Shown: one piece after another, positions 1 through 5,187 of the stretch
How positions within the stretch are numbered: position 1 is the first letter of the stretch
Layout of the letters: every line of letters starts with the position of its first letter
Assembly (NCBI GenBank): GCA_017519685.1
Contig: JAFWRV010000240.1
Span: 1-7,026, forward strand
From: Clostridia bacterium
GTDB lineage: Bacteria > Bacillota > Clostridia > Oscillospirales > Acutalibacteraceae
Length of the DNA stretch: 7,026 nt
Direction of reading: 5' to 3'
Translations under genes and position numbers: made by a program
The notes under the pieces: generated by a model
The model's database searches: none
What the model was told of the DNA's origin: nothing
The model's input: only the letters and a program-made list of their open reading frames with translations

Positions 1-3000
1 AAGACCGTTATTCTTTTCTTCGTCAACCTTCTTGACGGAATCCGCCTTGTCGATTTTATTCTTCGCTTCTTCCGCTATTTTAAGCACCTCATCGGATACT
101 CCTTCGGGGCAGGCGTCGTCAATCGCTTTCTTTGCCGCCGCCTTTGCGTCCGCGAGAGCGGTATCGGTTTCGAGCTTCGCGATTTCGCGCTCCTCGATTA
201 CTTCTCCGCAGACGGAGCACTTTCTGACCTCTTTGCCTGCCGCCTCAGTCGTTGCGGGGGTAACAATTTCCCACGCGCCCGGCTTGTGGCCTGTCTTGGG
301 TATCGCCTGAGTGTAGGTTTCGCCGCACTCGCAGGTGTAGGTCATTACTCCGTCTTCGGTGCAGGTCGGCTTCGTTGTGACTTCTTCCTTGTAACTGTGC
401 TCATGGACGGGTTCGGTATCTGTCGAAGTCGGTTCCGTGGGAGTCGGTTCTGTCGGAGTCGGCTCTGTCGGAGTGGGTTCCGTAGGAGTAGGCTCTGTCG
501 GAGTGGGTTCTGTCGGAGTGGGTTCCGTGGGTGTCGGATTTTCCTCAAACTCAGCGGTAATTGTCAGGTTTTCGGCGGGCATTGTTTCGGGGATTTCCTT
601 ATCCCAGCCCGTGAATTTGAATCCGTCTTTGACCGGGTCGGCGGGCTTTGCGACTGCCGCTCCGAACTTGTATGTTGCAACTGTTTCATTACCGTCAATA
701 ACATAAGTAATGCTATATTCGTTTGCGGTGTATGTTACGGTAACTGTCTTGCCGTCCAGATCTTCGTCACCCATTGTGCCCTCAACCGTCGCTATATCGG
801 GAGTGTAGCCCGTAATTTCGGGCGAGGTTACGCTGTATTCATTGAATATCGTCACCCTGCCATCGTAGGTTTCCGCCGCTTCGGTGCCGTCTGCGTAAAC
901 ATAATTAATCGTCAGCGCGCAGTCAACGGAATTGACATTGAAGGTGATGCTGTCGGTTACACCTTTATAACGGCCATCGCCTGAGAACACGGCTCTTACG
1001 GTATGCTCGCCGATGGTAAGTCCCGTATATTCACATACCGCTTTGCCTTCGGAAACGGAAACGCTCTTGCCTGTTTCATCTCCGTCAAGATAAAATGTCA
1101 CTTCGCACGACACAGCATCTGAGGGGAGATTCGCGGTTACTGTCGCCATTTTGCCGTAGTCAGCGCCGGGCGCGGCAAGCTCCATTTCGGGAATTATTAT
1201 TTCAAACTTCGGCGGCCAGTTTTCGGGATCAATGTTTTCCGCGGAAATCTGTTCGCCGTTTTCAAGATTAAAACCTTTGAGGTGGGGGTAATATAAATAG
1301 TTGTCATCATTCGCCTTTGTGAGCCAGGGATTGGTTTCGCCCTGCGCGTATGAGAAGGTCATATTATTAAGCGCGTTATCACCGGTCATCTGCGCTGTGG
1401 TCAGGCCTTTGACACTGTCTGTGTTATCGGCATTACCGAACGCTTTTTCAAGAGCGCATTTTTGGCTGTCATAAAAGCAGTTTTCAACAGTGGCGCTGCC
1501 AAGATAGCCGAGAACGCCGCCGGAGTATTGAGCATTATCACCCTGAATTGTAACCGCGCCTGTGTTGAAGCAGTTTCTGACTGTGGTCACCCACGCGGAG
1601 TTGTTTGTACTCAAATATCCCACAACGCCGCCGACACATTGTCTGCCGGTTACGCTGCCGGTGTTATAGCAGTCTGTGACCGTGCCGCCGTTCATATTGC
1701 TTCCTGCAACACCGCCGGCATTAGAAGTGCCTGTTACTTTGCCTGTATTGTAGCAATTTTTAATTGTTCCGCCATTGCCCCCCGCGATGCCGCCGGTGTT
1801 ACTGCTGTTATTTATCTTAATATCTCCGTTTATTGAAGCAGTGTTATAACAGTTTGTAATTGTTCCGCCATTACTTCCCGCGATGCCGCCGACAGGCTGT
1901 TCTCCGGAGACAGCGCCCTTGCTGTAACAGTCTTTTATTGTTCCGTAGTTATCACACGCGATGCCGCCGGCAGCGCCGTTGCAGGCAACGGTGCCGTCAA
2001 AGGAGCAGCCCGAAATCGTGCCTTTGTTTTCATGAGCGATGCCACCGTAATTTCTGCCTCTATAACTGCCGCCTGCATAACTGGAAAAAACGGTATTCGT
2101 AAGATTTACATCAATGACCGCGCCGCCATCGCCGATGTAGCCGAAAAAGCCGATATTGTCGACATATTTCTTTGAAATGCTGAGGCCTTTAATTGAGCAA
2201 CCGCGGCCGTCAAATGTGCCGGTATAGGCAGAATCCTTACCAATGGGTACCCAGTCGTTTGCGTTTGCAACTATATTCGCCGTGAGATACGCGCACGCGG
2301 AAGGATTCGGGTCAATCTTCGGGTCAACCTCGTCGTTGCCGTTGACGATGACCGCGAAAGCTTTAAGCTCATCGTAATTGCTTATTGCATAAACTTCCCT
2401 CGCTTCTTTTGCCGGCCAGTTGTCGGGCTGAATGTATTCCGCGGGAATCTGTTCGCCGTTTTCAAGATTAAAACCTTTGAGGTGGGGGTAATATAAATAG
2501 TTGTCATCATTCGCCTTTGTGAGCCAGGGATTGGTTTCGCCCTGCGAGTATGAGAAGGTCATATTATTAAGCGCGTTATCGCCGGTCATCTGAGCGGTGG
2601 TCAGACCTTTGACATTTGATGTGTCATCAGTATTACTCACCGCTTTCTCACAGTCACACTTTTCATTATCATAAAAGCAGTTTTCAACAGTGCCGCCGTA
2701 AAGATAGCCGAGAACGCCGCCGGCGTATTGAGCATTATCGCCCGAAAGGGTGACGCTTCCCGTGTTGTAGCAGTTTGTGAGTGTGCAGTTCTGTGATGAA
2801 TTGGATATACTCATATATCCGGCAACGCCGCCGACATTAGAATTGCCTGTTACGCTGCCCGTGTTATAGCAGTCTGTAATTTTGCCGTTATTGCCGTTGC
2901 TTCCTGCAATACCGCCGACAGAATCATGACCTGTTACATCGCCTGTATTGTAACAATTTGTTATTGTTCCATTAACATTGGATCCCGCGATGCCGCCGGC

Positions 3001-3702
3001 AAAACTACTGCCTTTTCCGTTAATATCCCCGGTTATTGAGGCAATGTTGTAACAGTTTGTTATTGTACCTTCGCGGTTATTTCCCGCGATGCCGCCGACA
3101 GGCCTATCACCGGAGACAGCGCCCTTGCAGTAACAGTCTGTAATTGTTCCGTAGTTATCACACGCGATGCCGCCGGCACCCCCGCCGCAGACAATGGTGC
3201 CGTCAAAAGAACAACCCGAAATTGCGCCTTTGTTTTCATGAGCGATGCCGCCGAAATTACTGCCATTATAATAGTAACCATCATAACTGTTAAAATCAGC
3301 GCTCGTAAGATTTACATCTCTGACCGATCCGCCCTCACCGATGAAGCCGAAAAGGCCGATATTGTTTTTGCCGGCTGCTCTTGAAATGCCGAGACCGTCA
3401 ATTTTGAAGCCGCGGCCGTCAAATGTGCCGGTGAAAGGATTGCCTCCATCTTTCGCGATGGGAACCCAATCGTTATATCCCGTCGCGTCTATATCATTCA
3501 ACAAAGTAGCGCACGCGGAAGGATTCGGGTAAATCTTCGGGTCAACCTCGTCGTTGCCGTTGACGATAACGGCAAACTCTTTGAGCTCAGCGTAGCTTGA
3601 AATCTCATAGACTTGGATATTTGCCGATACACTCATACCCCCGACAGCCACCGCGCCGAGCAGCATAACAAATGAAAGTAAAACCGAGATTGCTTTTTTC
3701 AT
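1..3702 (-). CDS. Large secreted GLUG-repeat surface protein (adhesin-like), 3' end outside window
   Basis: Open for 1234 codons from the ATG at 3702 to the left edge, so the C-terminus and any wall anchor are not seen. GGAGG lies 7 nt before the start. Visible order by residue: signal peptide 1-27 (MKKAISVLLSF..., Ala cleavage near VSA/N); two tandem ~400-residue modules (31-436 and 437-836), each with a GTFDGRG-type lead-in, seven GLUG motifs (GGIAGxNxGTITNCYN type) and a NPWL...YYPHLKGF closing segment; an Ig-like module (~837-925); a MucBP-like stretch (~927-990, INYVYADGTEAAETYDG); an InlB/Listeria-Bacteroides-type repeat (~990-1054, ending in FTGWDKEIPETMPAENL); (PTPTE)7 at 1056-1090; a Cys/His module (C1114, C1124, C1126, H1139, C1162, C1165); then a Lys/Glu/Ala-rich helical region. 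GLUG motifs are known from IgA-peptidase-like and other bacterial surface proteins. An adhesin or matrix role is inference; no catalytic domain is visible. I read the frame through without an internal stop. Confidence 0.9.
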   Translation of the reverse strand, partial: MKKAISVLLSFVMLLGAVAVGGMSVSANIQVYEISSYAELKEFAVIVNGNDEVDPKIYPNPSACATLLNDIDATGYNDWVPIAKDGGNPFTGTFDGRGFKIDGLGISRAAGKNNIGLFGFIGEGGSVRDVNLTSADFNSYDGYYYNGSNFGGIAHENKGAISGCSFDGTIVCGGGAGGIACDNYGTITDCYCKGAVSGDRPVGGIAGNNREGTITNCYNIASITGDINGKGSSFAGGIAGSNVNGTITNCYNTGDVTGHDSVGGIAGSNGNNGKITDCYNTGSVTGNSNVGGVAGYMSISNSSQNCTLTNCYNTGSVTLSGDNAQYAGGVLGYLYGGTVENCFYDNEKCDCEKAVSNTDDTSNVKGLTTAQMTGDNALNNMTFSYSQGETNPWLTKANDDNYLYYPHLKGFNLENGEQIPAEYIQPDNWPAKEAREVYAISNYDELKAFAVIVNGNDEVDPKIDPNPSACAYLTANIVANANDWVPIGKDSAYTGTFDGRGCSIKGLSISKKYVDNIGFFGYIGDGGAVIDVNLTNTVFSSYAGGSYRGRNYGGIAHENKGTISGCSFDGTVACNGAAGGIACDNYGTIKDCYSKGAVSGEQPVGGIAGSNGGTITNCYNTASINGDIKINNSSNTGGIAGGNGGTIKNCYNTGKVTGTSNAGGVAGSNMNGGTVTDCYNTGSVTGRQCVGGVVGYLSTNNSAWVTTVRNCFNTGAVTIQGDNAQYSGGVLGYLGSATVENCFYDSQKCALEKAFGNADNTDSVKGLTTAQMTGDNALNNMTFSYAQGETNPWLTKANDDNYLYYPHLKGFNLENGEQISAENIDPENWPPKFEIIIPEMELAAPGADYGKMATVTANLPSDAVSCEVTFYLDGDETGKSVSVSEGKAVCEYTGLTIGEHTVRAVFSGDGRYKGVTDSITFNVNSVDCALTINYVYADGTEAAETYDGRVTIFNEYSVTSPEITGYTPDIATVEGTMGDEDLDGKTVTVTYTANEYSITYVIDGNETVATYKFGAAVAKPADPVKDGFKFTGWDKEIPETMPAENLTITAEFEENPTPTEPTPTEPTPTEPTPTEPTPTEPTPTEPTPTEPTSTDTEPVHEHSYKEEVTTKPTCTEDGVMTYTCECGETYTQAIPKTGHKPGAWEIVTPATTEAAGKEVRKCSVCGEVIEEREIAKLETDTALADAKAAAKKAIDDACPEGVSDEVLKIAEEAKNKIDKADSVKKVDEEKNNGL
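418..537 (-). repeat. (PTPTE)7 linker, 15-bp coding repeat plus one degenerate unit
   Basis: Seven perfect PTPTE units occupy 433-537 (residues 1056-1090), followed by a degenerate PTSTD at 418-432. The 15-bp units are not identical in DNA: Pro, Thr and Glu codons vary (CCG/CCC/CCT, ACA/ACT/ACG, GAA/GAG). Pro-Thr-Glu stretches of this type usually act as extended spacers in wall-attached proteins. The repeat length could vary between strains by slippage. Confidence 0.9.
1195..2394 (-). repeat. Internal tandem module, copy 2 (residues 437-836)
   Basis: Second copy of the module, opening with EVYAISNYDELKAF and closing near DPENWPPKFEI. It matches copy 1 in order and spacing. Bases 1246-1380 differ from 2446-2580 at only one position (1347/2547, giving Ala786 against Ser386), while the next 60 bp differ at 14 positions. 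The closing segment is therefore far better conserved than the array beside it. Confidence 0.9.
1477..2049 (-). repeat. GLUG motif array 2, seven motifs (residues 552-742)
   Basis: Same order as array 1: YGGIAHENKGTISGC, AGGIACDNYGTIKDC, VGGIAGSNGGTITNC, TGGIAGGNGGTIKNC, AGGVAGSNMNGGTVTDC, VGGVVGYLSTNNS...VRNC, GGVLGYLGSATVENC. Motif n of this array resembles motif n of array 1 more than its own neighbours, for example the shared AHENKG and ACDNYG variants. This shows that the whole module was duplicated rather than the single motif extended. Confidence 0.85.
2395..3612 (-). repeat. Internal tandem module, copy 1 (residues 31-436)
   Basis: First copy of a ~400-residue module of the surface protein. 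It opens with QVYEISSYAELKEF, carries the unusual block NGNDEVDPKI.PNPSACA, then FTGTFDGRG, seven GLUG motifs, the segment KGLTTAQMTGDNALNN and NPWLTKANDDNYLYYPHLKG. Copy 2 follows directly in frame. The copies are offset by 1218 bp at the N-terminal side and 1200 bp at the C-terminal side, so a few codons differ in length inside the GLUG array. Confidence 0.9.
2677..3255 (-). repeat. GLUG motif array 1, seven motifs (residues 150-342)
   Basis: Seven successive motifs of about 22-30 residues, each starting GGIA or GGV and ending in a Cys followed by Tyr or Phe: FGGIAHENKGAISGC, AGGIACDNYGTITDC, VGGIAGNNREGTITNC, AGGIAGSNVNGTITNC, VGGIAGSNGNNGKITDC, then a longer VGGVAGYMSISNS...LTNC and AGGVLGYLYGGTVENC. 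This matches the GLUG family pattern. Such arrays usually form repetitive beta structure; that fold is family knowledge, not visible here. Confidence 0.85.
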
Positions 3703-3709
3703 AAAACCG

Positions 3710-3714
3710 CCTCC
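3710..3714 (-). promoter_or_regulatory. Shine-Dalgarno of the surface protein gene
   Basis: On the minus strand GGAGG sits 7 nt before the ATG at 3702. It fixes this start, which is also followed directly by a typical Lys-Lys signal peptide. Confidence 0.85.
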
Positions 3715-3732
3715 ATAGTTAATACAATAAAT

Positions 3733-3761
3733 ATTTTAACATATTTTTTTACGGTATGCAA
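3733..3761 (-). promoter_or_regulatory. Probable sigma-A promoter of the surface protein gene
   Basis: On the minus strand: -35 TTGCAT (3761-3756), a 17-bp spacer, and -10 TAAAAT (3738-3733) preceded by TGT, an extended -10. The predicted start near 3726 leaves a leader of about 24 nt that contains the GGAGG. Spacing is ideal and the leader length fits, so this is the best candidate; it is unproven. Confidence 0.65.
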
Positions 3762-3786
3762 CTTAAATCAATGCATAATGCATAAT

Positions 3787-3848
3787 CATGGGTCGAACCG
3801 CCGAAGCGCGTCCGGTGGACGATACAGCGAGGCGGTGAGATGACCATG
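3787..3848. repeat. Nested 62-bp hairpin
   Basis: The outer arm CATGG(G)TC at 3787-3794 pairs with GACCATG at 3842-3848, with one bulged G. An inner arm ACCGCC at 3797-3802 pairs with GGCGGT at 3831-3836. The apical part contains CGTCC-GGT-GGACG at 3809-3821. Three stacked or nested stems in 62 bp can form a stable structure in DNA or RNA of either strand. No U-tract follows, so it is not an obvious terminator. Confidence 0.55.
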
Positions 3849-3913
3849 CTTTCCGAGGGGCAAAGGCACCGTAGATGACGGGTGTGGCGAAACCTAATTA
3901 TTGGGGCCCCGAG

Positions 3914-3935
3914 TAGGGGCGAATATTATTCGCCC
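3914..3935 (+). repeat. TAGGGGC palindrome A
   Basis: TAGG is followed by GGGCGAATA, one T, and TATTCGCCC, a perfect 9-bp inverted repeat at 3917-3935. Two more units of the same plan, a TAGGG(G)C head joined to a perfect palindrome, lie in the opposite orientation at 3998-4019 and 4044-4067. Confidence 0.6.
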
Positions 3936-3997
3936 GTTATAATTTTGTGTATCTCCGTCGGGAGAATGATAACAGTCGGTACGGTTTTGTTTTTGCT

Positions 3998-4019
3998 GGC
4001 GATTGATAATCGCCCCTAC
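3998..4019 (-). repeat. TAGGGGC palindrome B, inverted relative to A
   Basis: On the minus strand a GTAGGGGC head runs into GGCGATT, ATC, AATCGCC (palindrome 3998-4014, 7-bp arms, 3-nt loop). The GGCGAWT core is the same as in unit A. Confidence 0.6.
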
Positions 4020-4043
4020 GGTCCTCACGGACATCCTTGTGGC

Positions 4044-4067
4044 GGCAAGCATGAATGCTTGCCCTAC
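4044..4067 (-). repeat. TAGGGC palindrome C, inverted relative to A
   Basis: On the minus strand GTAGGGC runs into GGCAAGCAT, TC, ATGCTTGCC (palindrome 4044-4063, 9-bp arms, 2-nt loop). The core differs from units A and B (CAAGCAT instead of CGATT), but the head and the plan are the same. Confidence 0.6.
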
Positions 4068-4096
4068 GTTGCGGTATTCTCGCAGGCAACGAGTGT

Positions 4097-4125
4097 GGCG
4101 ATATACAATCGCCGACGGAGTCGGC
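4097..4125. repeat. Pair of overlapping hairpins
   Basis: GGCGAT-ATACA-ATCGCC (4097-4113) overlaps by three bases with GCCGAC-GGA-GTCGGC (4111-4125). The first has the same GGCGAT core as palindromes A and B but lacks the TAGGG head. Confidence 0.5.
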
Positions 4126-4138
4126 AACCGCAATTATT

Positions 4139-4165
4139 CATTATTCATTAAGTCATTATTCATTA
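4139..4165. repeat. CATTATTCATTA direct repeat
   Basis: Two exact 12-bp copies at 4139-4150 and 4154-4165, separated by AGT. They form the right edge of the composite element and touch the terminator stem. Confidence 0.75.
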
Positions 4166-4199
4166 AAAAACAGTTTCGCAAATCTGCGAAACTGTTTTT
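4166..4199 (-). terminator. Rho-independent terminator of the kinase-lipoprotein operon
   Basis: A perfect 15-bp stem, with AAAAACAGTTTCGCA paired to its complement around an AATC loop (4181-4184), starts 3 bp beyond the TAA of the lipoprotein gene. Read on the minus strand it ends in a run of six T. The A and T tracts on both sides would let it work in either direction, but the plus strand has no gene ending here. Confidence 0.85.
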
Positions 4200-4202
4200 C
4201 GT

Positions 4203-5171
4203 TTACTCTTTATCTTTTTTCGGGCCGGTTACGATTATGCAGTAATAGAACTGCGGATTTTCCGTTTCGTCGTTTCCGAGCATCGGAGCGACGCCGACAC
4301 CGATTGACGTATATTCTTTTTCGTTGAGATTTGCCTTCGCTTTCTGAACCATAGCGGAAGCCGCGGCGTCCGCGTTCGCGTTTTTGCCTGTGATTTCAAA
4401 CGCGCCGCCGTAGTCAATATCAAGGTCTGTCAGAACCGTGTAGCAGTTTGAGCCGTCCGGTCTTTTTGAGCCGATTTTTGTGCTGTAAGCCATTTCGGCG
4501 GCTCTTACGCAGGCGGCGTTGTTGAGCTCGTCGCTGACGGAAAGAGCCGGGACCCCCGCTGCCGAACGCGAAGCGTTCACTTTGTCGGCAATACCGCTTA
4601 TCTGCGAATAGTAAGCGGATTTGTTTGACTTCGCCTCGCCGAGAAGGTCAGAGGTCGATGCCTTGTATTTTGATGAATCGTAACTTGAATATTTGAGCTG
4701 TTTGGTCTGCTTTTCGGTGCCGTTTGAATAGATGTCATAATAGGTGTTGACCGTGTCAATTTTGACAACGCCGTATTTATATGGGCTCTTTGTTTCTTTT
4801 TTGTCGATTCTCGTGTCAATAACGGTCAGCGCCGTAGTTGTGATTTTTTTGGTCTGATTTTTCAGCGTGGTGGCGGCGGCTGTCACCGCTGAGGTAAGCT
4901 CCGTGATTTTTTCTTTGACGGTCGTGCTTTCCTCGGTTGTTTGCGTTTCTGTTTCGGTCGGGACGGCTGTGGTTTCCGTCACCGCTTCGGTTGACTCGGT
5001 TTCTTCCGGGACCGATGTTGCGTAAAAATCCGCCTTGAAGCTTTCCTCGTCAAACGCCGCTTTTGTGGTTGACTCCTCGGGTTTCAGCAGTGAGGGAGGA
5101 GTGCATCCCGCAAGGACCGGCAGAATAATCAGGCATATAAGCAGAACAGATAATAACTTGTTTGTTTTCAT
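4203..5171 (-). CDS. Lipoprotein with a divergent CAP/SCP (YkwD-like) domain
   Basis: 322 residues. The start at 5171 was chosen because GGAGG lies 7 nt upstream and a lipoprotein signal follows (MKTNKLLSVLLICL..., lipobox LAGC, lipidated Cys23). The same frame is open further upstream to 5333, but that extension overlaps the kinase gene and would bury the signal. Residues ~33-115 are a Ser/Thr/Glu-rich stalk, ~116-187 a Lys/Tyr/Ser-rich linker, ~188-316 a CAP-type domain: IADKVNASRSAAGVPALSVS, LNNAACVRAAEM, SKRPDGSNCYTVL, YTSIGVGV. Typical bacterial CAP domains have a His before RPDG, a GEN(I) motif and a GHRxNIL motif. Here these read GSKRPDG (Ser235 where His is expected), YGGAFEI and KANLNEK, so the usual conserved pocket residues appear lost. 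It is anchored outside the membrane; partner unknown. It lies 16 bp after the kinase, in the same operon. Confidence 0.85.
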   Translation of the reverse strand: MKTNKLLSVLLICLIILPVLAGCTPPSLLKPEESTTKAAFDEESFKADFYATSVPEETESTEAVTETTAVPTETETQTTEESTTVKEKITELTSAVTAAATTLKNQTKKITTTALTVIDTRIDKKETKSPYKYGVVKIDTVNTYYDIYSNGTEKQTKQLKYSSYDSSKYKASTSDLLGEAKSNKSAYYSQISGIADKVNASRSAAGVPALSVSDELNNAACVRAAEMAYSTKIGSKRPDGSNCYTVLTDLDIDYGGAFEITGKNANADAAASAMVQKAKANLNEKEYTSIGVGVAPMLGNDETENPQFYYCIIVTGPKKDKE

Positions 5172-5178
5172 TGAATTG

Positions 5179-5183
5179 CCTCC
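5179..5183 (-). promoter_or_regulatory. Shine-Dalgarno deciding the lipoprotein start
   Basis: On the minus strand GGAGG is 7 nt before the ATG at 5171 and lies wholly in the 16-bp gap after the kinase stop codon. It rules for the internal Met over the upstream Met at 5333. Confidence 0.85.
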
Positions 5184-5187
5184 GGGT

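Larger units (their letters stand above)
3771..4165. repeat. Palindrome-rich intergenic composite element (no gene)
   Basis: About 395 bp between the surface-protein promoter and the operon terminator. One edge has the direct repeat ATGCATAATGCATAAT (3771-3786), the other two copies of CATTATTCATTA (4139-4165). Between them lie a nested hairpin (3787-3848), a smaller CCGT/ACGG hairpin (3869-3881), GGGGCCCC (3903-3910), three TAGGG(G)C-linked palindromes, two more hairpins (4097-4125), and short stems at 3954-3965 and 4021-4032. Short open frames here overlap on both strands, lack a good ribosome binding site and cross the palindromes, so I read it as non-coding. It resembles interspersed palindromic repeats I associate with Clostridia genomes (recollection, unchecked). 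No transposase is present; a MITE-like or REP-like nature is inference. Confidence 0.55.

Noticed and set aside
437..706. Plus-strand frame reading GVGSV repeats
   Set aside because: It is produced by the 15-bp PTPTE coding repeat read in antisense; it has no ribosome site and matches no known protein.
286..984. 232-codon plus-strand open frame opposite the surface protein, with an RSRLCRSG-like repeat
   Set aside because: It is the exact codon-register mirror of the PTPTE, InlB-like and MucBP-like regions. Its repeat is the antisense of PTPTE codons. It has no signal or family resemblance, and the minus strand is clearly coding.
1477..3255. Regularly spaced short repeats that could suggest a CRISPR array
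   Set aside because: The repeats are imperfect, in frame and encode GLUG motifs. There are no constant repeats with unique spacers and no cas genes.
3882..4327. Several short overlapping open frames on both strands in the intergenic element
   Set aside because: They run through palindromes and the terminator, share no recognisable protein features and have no convincing ribosome site.
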